The notes: generated by a model not told the origin, from the letters alone. DNA of 15,172 nucleotides from CAYPHJ01 sp964410485 (GCA_964410485.1 CAYPHJ010000109.1:1-15172); one strand, 5' to 3'. Counted from the first letter of the stretch, positions 1 through 6,430 are shown. Program-made: numbers and translations.

Positions 1-16
1 TTTTGGCGCTTGCGTG

Positions 17-787
17 TTACTCCTTCTTCGAAGGGTCGTTCTTTTTATTCGGATTAATGAACGTCTCCCGGATGTAGCGGATCACGCTCCAGATTTCCTG
101 GTCGCTCAGCACCTGCCCGAAAGGCTGCATTGTGTCAAAACCATCTTCCATGGTTGCACCGATTCTGCCTTTTTTGATTAGCGAAAAGATGAAATCATCG
201 CCAAATCGCGCCATAAGCTGAGGGTCGGTGAGGTTCATCGGCGCGGGCTGGCCATCGCTGACGAAATATTTTGGTGCCGGCTGCTTGGTCGTGGCTCTTT
301 CGCCATCGCCGCGGCCGCTATTGCCGTGGCAGACGGCGCAGGCTGCTTCGAAGATTTCTTTCATTTCTTCTGATTGCTGCCCGCCTCGACTAAACGCGCG
401 CTCGTATTTGATGAGTTCGCGAATTTGCTCATCCTCGAGCACGTGCCCGAACGACGGCATAGGTAGAGACTCGAAGCTCTTAACAGGGATGTCTCTCTTT
501 AATATGGCGAGCTTGCCATATTTGACCACACTAAACATGTACTCGTCTGTCAGGCGGGACATGTAGATACCATTGGTGAAAACCTGGGGGCTCGGTTTTG
601 TATTGAGCCACCCCGGTCCCTTGCCGTCACCCTTTACGCCGTGACAGGCAAAACAGATTTCGTTGTACACGCTTTTTCCAAGCTGAAGATCGCCTTTTTT
701 GGCTGCCGTCTGCCCATAGCCGATCGGGGCAAACGCTACGCTGAGAGAAGCCGCAATGACAATAACACGGAGAGTTGTGCCGGGCAT
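17..787 (-). CDS. Diheme cytochrome c, periplasmic
   Basis: A 256-residue exported electron carrier. Residues 1-25 form a signal peptide with a hydrophobic stretch (VIVIAASLSVAFA). Two class-I cytochrome c domains follow, each with one heme site: CFACH at 45-49 and CAVCH at 150-154. Each domain has a plausible distal Met ligand (Met110 in LPMPSFG, Met220 in TMQPFG) before its closing helix (DEQIRELIKY, DQEIWSVIRY). I chose the ATG at 787 because GAGGAG lies 9 bases upstream; the longer reading frame from 835 has no such leader and would run into the terminator at 818-855. It is last in a minus-strand run of four genes and is separated from the previous one by that terminator, so it may be transcribed separately or by read-through. 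Family assignment is secure; the redox partner is unknown. Confidence 0.93.
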   Translation of the reverse strand: MPGTTLRVIVIAASLSVAFAPIGYGQTAAKKGDLQLGKSVYNEICFACHGVKGDGKGPGWLNTKPSPQVFTNGIYMSRLTDEYMFSVVKYGKLAILKRDIPVKSFESLPMPSFGHVLEDEQIRELIKYERAFSRGGQQSEEMKEIFEAACAVCHGNSGRGDGERATTKQPAPKYFVSDGQPAPMNLTDPQLMARFGDDFIFSLIKKGRIGATMEDGFDTMQPFGQVLSDQEIWSVIRYIRETFINPNKKNDPSKKE

Positions 788-817
788 CTGATAACGCTCC
801 TCACGCCATGAGCTAGT

Positions 818-855
818 TAAAAAAAGGGAGGGCATACCTAACCGTGCCCTCCCTT
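818..855 (-). terminator. Strong rho-independent terminator between two cytochrome genes
   Basis: On the minus strand an 11-bp perfect stem (AAGGGAGGGCA pairing with TGCCCTCCCTT, arms at 845-855 and 824-834) with a 10-base loop runs directly into a run of seven T. It lies 32 bases after the stop of the SoxA-like gene and 31 bases before the start of the diheme gene. It probably ends the three-gene transcript or attenuates expression of the fourth gene. Confidence 0.85.
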
Positions 856-886
856 GGAAGCTAACAGAATCAACTCTGCTATCGGC

Positions 887-1495
887 CTACTTTCTCTTGA
901 CTGCGCATGGGTTTGCCGCGCACGGGTTTTTGGCGGCACAGGGATTTCTTGGTGCGCAGGGGTTAGCGGCTGCGCATGGGTTTGCCGCGCCCATCTTTTT
1001 TTCCGCCGCCAGACGTTTTTGCTCCCAGGACTTCATGGCTTTGTAGACTTCCGGCGTGAGCGACGCCACGTAAGCATACAAGTCAATGTACTCCTGCGAG
1101 TTTGGATCCATTGGCTCACGGCCAAGGAAGATCGTGTTTCAAAGATCGTTCATCGTTCCGATCGTGGCCAAAAAGCCCGTTGCCGCGCGACGCGGATAGT
1201 GCAGGGCCGCGCCACGCAAAGTCGGGATCTCGATGTCCATGCGGTTTCCCGTTGCGTCAACCGCCGTTCCCCCGATGGTCCCACCGCGGGGATGACAACC
1301 GGCACAGCCGAGCTCATTAAAGAGCTTTTGGCCGCGCGCGATCGACACATCGATACGATCGTCCGGCTTTAGAGTCTGGAAGTATGGACCCATGGCCAGC
1401 TCCTTTTTCTTCTGTTGCGCAAAGGACCACGGTGGCGCAGCAACAAGGAAAAAGAAACCGACCGTCAGTGCCAAGGCAGCTCTTCTCGTCTTCAT
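887..1495 (-). CDS. SoxA-like monoheme cytochrome c with in-frame TGA and NPCA-repeat tail
   Basis: Start at 1495: AGGAGGTG lies 6 bases upstream and a signal peptide follows (residues 1-27, ending SFAQ). The only heme site is CAGCH at 64-68. The frame meets TGA at codon 119 (1139-1141) and continues in the same frame, with clear homology-like sequence, to TAG at 887. Downstream of the TGA, PMDPNSQEYIDLYAYVASL (residues 128-146) has the register of the closing segment of SoxA-type cytochromes, where from memory Cys sits at the TGA position. Residues 172-198 hold five NPCA motifs, followed by the basic end VKRK. The TGA may be selenocysteine, a nonsense mutation or a base error (see finding). 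If TGA terminates, the product is a 118-residue heme fragment. The gene is third of four in a minus-strand run, 37 bases after the propeller gene. Confidence 0.75.
902..982 (-). repeat. Five NPCA motifs at the C-terminus of the cytochrome
   Basis: Codons 172-198 encode five Asn-Pro-Cys-Ala units with spacers of 1-2 residues. The five units use at least four different codon spellings (for example AAC CCA TGC GCA, AAT CCC TGT GCC, AAC CCG TGC GCG). The peptide is therefore conserved while the DNA varies, which points to selection on the protein and not recent slippage. Confidence 0.9.
1111..1141 (-). promoter_or_regulatory. In-frame TGA followed by SECIS-like hairpin (candidate recoding site)
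   Basis: TGA occupies 1139-1141. Eighteen bases after it begins a 5-base loop (CGTGA, 1116-1120) closed by the perfect stem TTGGC/GCCAA (1121-1125 and 1111-1115), with further partial pairing outside. Bacterial SECIS elements are described as having a small apical loop 16-37 bases after UGA with a G among the first two loop bases; this hairpin meets that rule. Short hairpins also occur by chance, so this is only a candidate. Confidence 0.4.
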
Positions 1496-1532
1496 CCATA
1501 TCACCTCCTTTCCGTCTAAATTGACCCGCCGC

Positions 1533-2594
1533 TCAGTCCTTTTTCGACTGAGAAACGGCGCCGAAGTAGTTGATCCGATGCCCGACCTCGCGCCAGCTTT
1601 GGCCTGCGTCGGCGCTCCGGTAGAGGCGGCCGCCGCTGCCGGCATAGAGGCGGCGGGGGTCCGTAGGATCGAAAGCGATTGTAGTTACGGTGAAAGGAAG
1701 ATCGTCACCGATGGGCGCCCATTGATTGGCGCCACCCCGGGTTCTGTAAATTCCGTCGATTGTACCGGCATAGAGCGATCCGTCCGGCAGTTGCAGCAAC
1801 GAAAGCACGGTCGAGTTCAGTAACCCACGATTGAATGTCTGCCAACCCTTTCCTCCGTCAACCGTCTTGAATACACCGCCCTTAGCCGTGCCCGCGTAAA
1901 GAACATCCGGGCGGGATCGATCGATCGCCAGAGCTCTGACACGTTTGTCCTCAAGACTGTGGTCCACGGGCATCCACTTGTTTCGATTGGGTCTCTTCTT
2001 GTAGATTCCGCCGAAAGTTCCGGCGAAAACGGCACCCGAAGGGGCAATCGCAAGGGTGCGCACGTCTGTACTTGTGAGGCCCTCCGAGAGCTGGCGCCAT
2101 TGATTGTTCTTCGCCGAGAAAACCCCCTGATCTGTGGCTGCGTAAACGAGATTTGAATCGTCGGGGCCGAGCGCTAAAAAGCGGACATTGCGCTTCAAGA
2201 GGGCAGGGGTTAAAAGCTGCCAGGAGGGGTTACCGTTGGTTCTTTGAAATATCCCGTGATCAGTGCCGAGGTAGAAAGTGCTCGGTCGGATCTGGAGCAG
2301 AGAAAACACTCGCCGGTCGGGAAGGCCTGCGTTCATAGCCGTCCAAGATTCGCCCCCATCCTTGGTGTAAAAAACGCCGCCTCCATGGGCTGCGACATAA
2401 ACAACTGAAGGATCGGCGCGGTCTATCGCGACAGAAACGACTACTCCGAGGAAGGGGCCACCCTCCATATGGGTATGGTTGGCCCATACGACACTGGCAA
2501 AAACAAAAACCGGTAAGAGCGCGCTCAAGGGCGTCCGAATATACGGCATCCGGATATACGGCATCCGGCAAAGAAAATGTCCTTGGCCTGTCAT
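1533..2594 (-). CDS. Secreted seven-bladed beta-propeller (BNR/Ycf48-like repeats)
   Basis: 353 residues with an N-terminal hydrophobic export segment (LSALLPVFVFASVVWA, about 23-38). Seven repeats of roughly 42 residues follow, each with the pattern (V/L)YAGT..G(V/I)(F/Y)+T.DGG..W....GL. Clear examples are GGGVFYTKDGGESW, KGGVFKTVDGGKGW and GRLYRSADAGQSW. Seven such units fill a propeller of the sialidase-repeat or Ycf48 type; these usually bind partners or act as assembly factors and lack the sialidase active site. The start at 2594 lies 7 bases after the NPCA gene's stop, suggesting translational coupling. Two later in-frame ATGs (2564, 2549) arise from a tandem duplication and cannot be excluded. 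The gene ends in TGA, a functional stop next to the TGA-containing cytochrome gene. Its role is unknown, though its context points to cytochrome or surface-protein assembly. Confidence 0.85.
   Translation of the reverse strand: MTGQGHFLCRMPYIRMPYIRTPLSALLPVFVFASVVWANHTHMEGGPFLGVVVSVAIDRADPSVVYVAAHGGGVFYTKDGGESWTAMNAGLPDRRVFSLLQIRPSTFYLGTDHGIFQRTNGNPSWQLLTPALLKRNVRFLALGPDDSNLVYAATDQGVFSAKNNQWRQLSEGLTSTDVRTLAIAPSGAVFAGTFGGIYKKRPNRNKWMPVDHSLEDKRVRALAIDRSRPDVLYAGTAKGGVFKTVDGGKGWQTFNRGLLNSTVLSLLQLPDGSLYAGTIDGIYRTRGGANQWAPIGDDLPFTVTTIAFDPTDPRRLYAGSGGRLYRSADAGQSWREVGHRINYFGAVSQSKKD
2535..2564 (-). repeat. 15-bp tandem duplication at the propeller gene's start
   Basis: Two adjacent 15-base units each encode Met-Pro-Tyr-Ile-Arg (ATGCCGTATATCCGG and the same with one T/C change), giving residues MPYIRMPYIR just before the hydrophobic export segment. 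Each unit adds another possible ATG start. Confidence 0.85.
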
Positions 2595-2601
2595 GCGCTC
2601 T

Positions 2602-3255
2602 TTACCTGGTCTTGCCGGATTTAGGCGCGCATGGATTACTTACGGCGCACGGGTTTGCTGCAGCGCACGGATTTTTGACCGCCCGCTTGGCTTTGGGCGC
2701 ACACGGGTTCGCAGCACACGGGTTGGCCGGCGCGCAAGGGTTTCTCACGGCACACGGGTTAGCAGCGCAGGGATTTGCTGCAAGAGCCGCCGACGCGAGG
2801 TAGACATACCAGGCCGTCCGATCCTTGCCCGTGTCCACGTACGAGACGGTAACTTTTTCACCTGCTTTCAGTCCCTTGAGCGGCTTTACTTTCGGACCGT
2901 CGCGCACGACCATATATTTGCTCGCCTTTAAATCGATCTGTTTCCCTTGAGATTTCAATACTAATCTACCCGATTTGGAATCGACCTTGGCGATTTCACC
3001 GCGAGCCGTGATGGCACGGCCAATTGCTGCTGCTGCCTGGCCCCCGGGAGCACAAGGGTTCACTACTGCGCAGGGGTTCTGAGCGGCTTTCCCCGGCCGG
3101 GGCGCGCACGGATTCGTTACTGCACAGGGGTTTTGGCTTCCTCTCGGCGCGCACGGATTAGCCTGCGCGTAGGGATTTTGGGGCAAGCCCAAAAGGAGAA
3201 TTCCTCCGGAAAAGACTAAGAAAAACGCTTGAAACGCAACTCGCATACATTTCAT
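2602..3255 (-). CDS. Exported NPCA-repeat (Asn-Pro-Cys-Ala) protein
   Basis: 217 residues. The start at 3255 has GGGAGG 5 bases upstream; a signal peptide occupies residues 1-32, with cleavage likely after YAQA. The mature protein begins directly with NPCA. Five NPCA motifs lie at 33-69, then a compact core at about 78-156 rich in beta-strand patterns (ARGEIAKVDSKSGRLVLKS, then LKGLKAGEKVTVSYVD), then eight NPCA motifs at 161-210 and a basic end. The core resembles small OB- or barrel-like periplasmic domains of the DUF5666 sort, by pattern only. The mature part has 13 Cys, all in NPCA and none in CxxC or CxxCH. Metal binding, disulfide cross-linking or surface attachment are all possible. 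It leads the minus-strand run and shares the repeat with the cytochrome two genes downstream. I do not recognise a named family. Confidence 0.85.
   Translation of the reverse strand: MKCMRVAFQAFFLVFSGGILLLGLPQNPYAQANPCAPRGSQNPCAVTNPCAPRPGKAAQNPCAVVNPCAPGGQAAAAIGRAITARGEIAKVDSKSGRLVLKSQGKQIDLKASKYMVVRDGPKVKPLKGLKAGEKVTVSYVDTGKDRTAWYVYLASAALAANPCAANPCAVRNPCAPANPCAANPCAPKAKRAVKNPCAAANPCAVSNPCAPKSGKTR
2626..2775 (-). repeat. Eight NPCA motifs, C-terminal block
   Basis: Codons 161-210 of the exported NPCA protein hold eight Asn-Pro-Cys-Ala units separated by 1-8 residues (A, VR, PA, A, PKAKRAVK, AA, VS). Spacers and codon choices vary while the tetrapeptide is invariant. Confidence 0.9.
3049..3159 (-). 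repeat. Five NPCA motifs, N-terminal block
   Basis: Codons 33-69 hold five Asn-Pro-Cys-Ala units directly after the predicted signal peptide cleavage site, with spacers such as PRGSQ, VT and PRPGKAAQ. Confidence 0.9.
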
Positions 3256-3311
3256 AAAGCCTCCCTCAGGGCGCTTTGAAAGCGGCCGCGTGTTATATTT
3301 TGCGTATCTTA

Positions 3312-3340
3312 ATAAACAGAGATTGCGGCTAAAAAGTTCC
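3312..3340 (-). promoter_or_regulatory. Candidate ECF-sigma-like promoter for the NPCA/cytochrome run
   Basis: The minus strand reads GGAACTTTTT (GGAAC at 3340-3336), then 16 bases to CTGTTT. The same CGGAACTTTTT string is found on the plus strand upstream of the divergent gene. GGAAC with a T-rich -10 about 16-17 bases later is typical of extracytoplasmic-function sigma promoters. The predicted leader would be about 50 bases, enough to include the strong ribosome site. Only two examples exist, so this is tentative. Confidence 0.35.
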
Positions 3341-3400
3341 GGCTGCCGGAAAAAAATCATGGAACGTGAACCGTAATGTGCGATTTTGTGGGCTCGTTGG

Positions 3401-3430
3401 CGGAACTTTTTTCAGGTCGGTCCCGTTTTA
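3401..3430 (+). promoter_or_regulatory. Candidate ECF-sigma-like promoter for the divergent gene
   Basis: GGAACTTTTTT (GGAAC at 3402-3406) is followed 17 bases later by CGTTTTA (3424-3430), mirroring the box on the other strand. The -10 lies so close to the ATG at 3441 that the transcript would be almost leaderless and lose the AGGGA at 3430-3434. This counts against it as the main promoter of that gene. Confidence 0.25.
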
Positions 3431-3440
3431 GGGAATGTCC

Positions 3441-3866
3441 ATGAGTGACTTGAAAGCTCGCGATCTCGATACAGGGTTTCCTGCCGTTTTGGAATTCGAA
3501 ACGGACGAGCTGGCCACCTATGAGTATCAACGGGTTTTTAGAAGGCTCACGCCTCTAGAACCCGAACATAGACTGATGCTTGCCGTCTTGGAGGATGCCA
3601 TCATCTGTCTTCAGAGATACCGAAATGCCAAAAGCGGCAAGCAGCGGCGGTGGTACCGGGAGGCTGTTGAATGGGTCACCGACCGGAGCGATCAGGGTGT
3701 GTTTTCTTTCGAAAATGTTTGCGCGTTTTGTGGACTCGATGCGGCTTACCTGCGGCTGGGCCTTTCAAAATGGATAAACGAAACGAATACGACCGCGCGG
3801 ATCCAGCTCCGGCAACCAAGCCGGAGTAAAATGCGGCCCTGGGGCATGCGGGGCTACAGACGGTAG
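3441..3866 (+). CDS. Small soluble protein of unknown function
   Basis: 141 residues with no signal peptide or membrane segment. The start at 3441 is preferred over the in-frame ATG at 3435 because AGGGA then lies 6 bases upstream. The middle is helical and basic (about residues 54-75, CLQRYRNAKSGKQRRWYREA). It leads into VFSFENVCAFCGLDAAYLRLG (about 86-106) and the Trp-containing helix LSKW, with a basic C-terminus. This RRWYREA..W and FSFENVC..LGLD..YLR.GL pattern resembles short uncharacterised proteins that I recall from uncultured deltaproteobacterial-type genomes; no function is established. The layout suggests a small DNA- or RNA-binding or regulatory protein, but that is inference. 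It lies 44 bases upstream of the pentaheme cytochrome in the same direction and diverges from the NPCA run. Confidence 0.75.
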   Translation: MSDLKARDLDTGFPAVLEFETDELATYEYQRVFRRLTPLEPEHRLMLAVLEDAIICLQRYRNAKSGKQRRWYREAVEWVTDRSDQGVFSFENVCAFCGLDAAYLRLGLSKWINETNTTARIQLRQPSRSKMRPWGMRGYRR

Positions 3867-3910
3867 TTTGGGGGGTAAATCTGCAGTATTGGAAATCGCT
3901 AACGATATTT

Positions 3911-5167
3911 TTGGGCGTGGTTCTGGGTGGATTTCTGTTATTCCTCCTGATCCGTGTTTTTGCTCCAACCGGTTCCGATCTTTCAGACAGCTCCTCGATT
4001 CCGTCTCCTGAGCTAGCGCTCGAAGATTTTTTCAACATCTACTGGCAAAGACCGATCGCCATTCAGGGTGATCCGCCGACCGGTTATTCACAACTTGAGA
4101 CATCGCTCAAGCCCGAGGCCTGTGGTGCCTGCCACCAGCAACAGTACGCAGACTGGAAAGAAAGCCTTCATAGCAAGGCGATGGGCCCGGGACCTTGGGG
4201 TCAGATCCTGGATTTGACACGGAACAATCCCGAAGAGGCACTCCTGTGCCTGACCTGCCATGCTCCTCTTGGCGAACAATCACCAGTAGTGGCGCAAAAC
4301 GGCGGATATCGGAAGAATGCTCATTTCGATTCGAGCCTGCAGTTGGAGGGGATTACGTGTGCGGCTTGTCACGTCCGCCAACATCGGCGTTTCGGTCCTC
4401 CCGTAGCGCAGGAAAACGCTGCCACCGGATATCCACCCGGTACGCCCAATCACGGAGGCGTTACCAGAACGCCCTATTTTGAGAGCGCTGAATTCTGTAA
4501 AGACTGCCATCAGTTTGATCCCGACAACACCCTTCTCATCAACGGTAAACCACTACAGGATACCTATAGGGAATGGAAGAATAGCATCTGGGGGCAAGGT
4601 GGCGCCGCCTGTCAGGACTGCCACATGCCTGGCCGCCGCCATTTGTGGAAAGGCATCCATGATGCAGACATGGTCAAAGGGGGGATTCGTATCGAAACGC
4701 GCGTGAAAAAAGAAGGCGCGAACAAAGATGGCCCGCTAGAACTCTCGGTCGACATAACGAACGCGGCCGTCGGCCACAGGTTTCCGACCTATCTCACACC
4801 GAAGGTATTCGTTCGCGCCGACCTCCTTGACAAGTCACAAAAGCCGCTTCCGGGGACGAGGCAGGAGCGAATTATCGGTTGGGATGCGCGGTTTGAAAGT
4901 GGAGGGTGGAGGGAATACTTTGATACGCGCATTGCTCCAGGAGAGACCTCTCAAAACAACTTCACCTGGAGTGGCTCCGCCCGCGCAACGAAGCTCCGGA
5001 CCTGGGTCGAAGTGCACCCCGATCACTTTTATCACGTGCATTTCTACCCGGCATATTTAAAGGACGGTAGCTTAAGCTCTGATGGCAGAAAGTTGATCGA
5101 AAGAGCGTTAAAAGAGTCCGGCGAATCTTCATACATTCTCTTCGAAGAGGTTTTACCTCTGGAATAA
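3911..5167 (+). CDS. Membrane-anchored pentaheme cytochrome c (c554-like)
   Basis: About 418 residues. An N-terminal hydrophobic helix (VVLGGFLLFLLIRVF) anchors it with the hemes in the periplasm. Five heme sites follow: CGACH 71-75, CLTCH 113-117, CAACH 150-154, CKDCH 196-200 and CQDCH 234-238. His residues such as in DWKESLHSKAM match the cytochrome c554 / multiheme style of bis-His ligation. Residues about 255-418 form a heme-free beta-rich domain beginning LELSVDITNAAVGHRFPTY, a segment common after such heme domains. It probably moves electrons from the quinone pool or a dehydrogenase to periplasmic acceptors. No ATG exists between the upstream stop (3827) and the membrane helix. TTG at 3911 is the conservative start; CTG at 3881, after a G-rich tract, would add QYWKSLTIFL and a better charged anchor. 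Confidence 0.9.
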   Translation: MGVVLGGFLLFLLIRVFAPTGSDLSDSSSIPSPELALEDFFNIYWQRPIAIQGDPPTGYSQLETSLKPEACGACHQQQYADWKESLHSKAMGPGPWGQILDLTRNNPEEALLCLTCHAPLGEQSPVVAQNGGYRKNAHFDSSLQLEGITCAACHVRQHRRFGPPVAQENAATGYPPGTPNHGGVTRTPYFESAEFCKDCHQFDPDNTLLINGKPLQDTYREWKNSIWGQGGAACQDCHMPGRRHLWKGIHDADMVKGGIRIETRVKKEGANKDGPLELSVDITNAAVGHRFPTYLTPKVFVRADLLDKSQKPLPGTRQERIIGWDARFESGGWREYFDTRIAPGETSQNNFTWSGSARATKLRTWVEVHPDHFYHVHFYPAYLKDGSLSSDGRKLIERALKESGESSYILFEEVLPLE

Positions 5168-5213
5168 CCGTGTGTCCCGTGTAGCGAGCCAAAGAAACTC
5201 TTTTTCCGTCGGA

Positions 5214-6339
5214 CTATGTCGCAGCGGGAGTCAGTGTCGGCGTTTCGCTGGCTTGCAGCAAGTATGCCTCAATAAACTGATCGATGTCACCGTCGAGAAC
5301 CGCGTCGGTGTTGCCGACTTCCAAATTCGTTCGGTGATCTTTGACCATGCGGTAGGGATGGAGCACGTAAGAGCGTATTTGACTGCCCCAGGCGATCTCT
5401 TTCTTTGTTTTGTGCAACGTCTCCATTTTTTCCTTTTGCTTCTCGAGTTCGAGCTCGTAGAGACGGGAGCGGAGAATTTTCATTGCCATTGCTCGGTTCT
5501 TGTGCTGCGATCTCTCATTTTGACAGGCGACAACGATTCCGGTGGGCAGGTGAGTGATGCGTACCGCGGAGTCCGTCTTGTTGACGTGCTGCCCGCCGGC
5601 ACCGCTGGCGCGATAGGTATCGACGCGCAGGTCGGCTTCGTTAATGTCCACCTTGATTGTCTCGTCCACTTCGGGATAGACAAAAACCGAGGCGAAAGAG
5701 GTGTGACGCCGCGCATTGGCGTCGAACGGAGAAATGCGCACCAATCTGTGAATTCCCGCCTCGGCTTTCAGATAGCCGTAGGCGTAATCTCCGCTGACCG
5801 TGAATGTGACGCTTTTGAGACCCGCTTCCTCGCCGGGCTGGTATTCCAAGATTTCTTTACGATAACCACGCCGGTCAGCCCAACGAAGATAAAGCCGAAG
5901 GAGCATCTCGGCCCAGTCCTGAGCCTCAGTTCCACCGGCCCCCGGATGCAGTGTCACGATGGCGTTACGCCGATCGTCCGGCCCGCCGAGAATCTGAGCC
6001 AGCTCCATCTGGGCCATGCCCCGACCAATCTCAGCGACTTTGGCCGCCGCCTCGGTAAGCGCTTCTTCGCTTTTTTCCTCTCTCGCAAGCTCAAGAAAGA
6101 AGCGCGCTTCCTCGAGGCCGGTTTTGTGTTTTCCCCAGGCTTCGGTGATCTCTTTGATACCGGCCTGCTCTCTTAATGTGGCTTGCGCCTTTTCGCCGTC
6201 GTTCCAGAAGTCGGGCCGGGATGTGAGTTGATTCAGCTCCTCGTATCGCCTTTGCTTGCCCTGGACGTCAAAGACGCCTCCGTAAAAGTTCAAGTCGCTC
6301 TTCGAGGTGGGCTAATTGCTCTTTAGTTTCTTCGAACAT
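5214..6339 (-). CDS. prfB: Peptide chain release factor 2, with programmed +1 frameshift
   Basis: RF2 terminates translation at UGA and UAA. The ATG at 6339 opens a 23-codon frame (MFEETKEQLAHLEERLELL...) ending at TGA (6268-6270). A +1 slip there continues into DVQGKQRRYEELN and the main frame, giving a product of about 374 residues, close to the usual RF2 length. The stop-recognition SPF tripeptide is present (ISPFDANARR), as is the catalytic GGQ loop (GAGGQHVNKTDSAVRITH). It lies 91 bases downstream of ybeY on the same strand and converges with the pentaheme cytochrome gene, 46 bases away. The in-frame TGA acts as autoregulation: low RF2 favours slipping and therefore more RF2. An intact RF2 with this switch shows that TGA is a stop codon in this genome. 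Confidence 0.97.
6267..6282 (-). promoter_or_regulatory. prfB +1 frameshift site
   Basis: The minus strand reads CGG AGG CGT CTT TGA C. The Shine-Dalgarno-like GGAGG sits three bases before the CTT slip codon, and TGA is followed by C, a weak termination context. Spacing matches the well-known E. coli prfB site (AGG GGG TAT CTT TGA C). Confidence 0.97.
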
Positions 6340-6430
6340 CTCTCTGACAGCCTTTCAATCCCGGGGCTCGTATTCTATGCCGAAGCTCAGCCGTCGCTGT
6401 GAAGCGATCGGCCTGCAGCACACCCGAGAA

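Noticed and set aside
854..1372. Plus-strand frame of 172 codons across the TGA-containing cytochrome.
   Set aside because: Antisense to the cytochrome and its NPCA codons, with no ribosome site and no recognisable protein features.
1139..1495. Frameshift as the explanation for the split cytochrome.
   Set aside because: Both halves are in the same frame; only the TGA codon interrupts them.
2612..2803. Plus-strand open frame with repeated Ala-His-Gly-Phe units.
   Set aside because: It is the antisense image of the NPCA codons; the minus-strand gene has a signal peptide, a strong ribosome site and codon variation consistent with that frame only.
5172..6176. Long plus-strand open frame of 334 codons.
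   Set aside because: Antisense shadow of prfB, which is unmistakable by its GGQ and SPF motifs and frameshift site.
6389..6411. Hairpin (TCGCT/AGCGA with flanking GCCG/CGGC) between ybeY and prfB as a terminator.
   Set aside because: There is no T tract on either strand, and ybeY and prfB may be co-transcribed; too weak to call.
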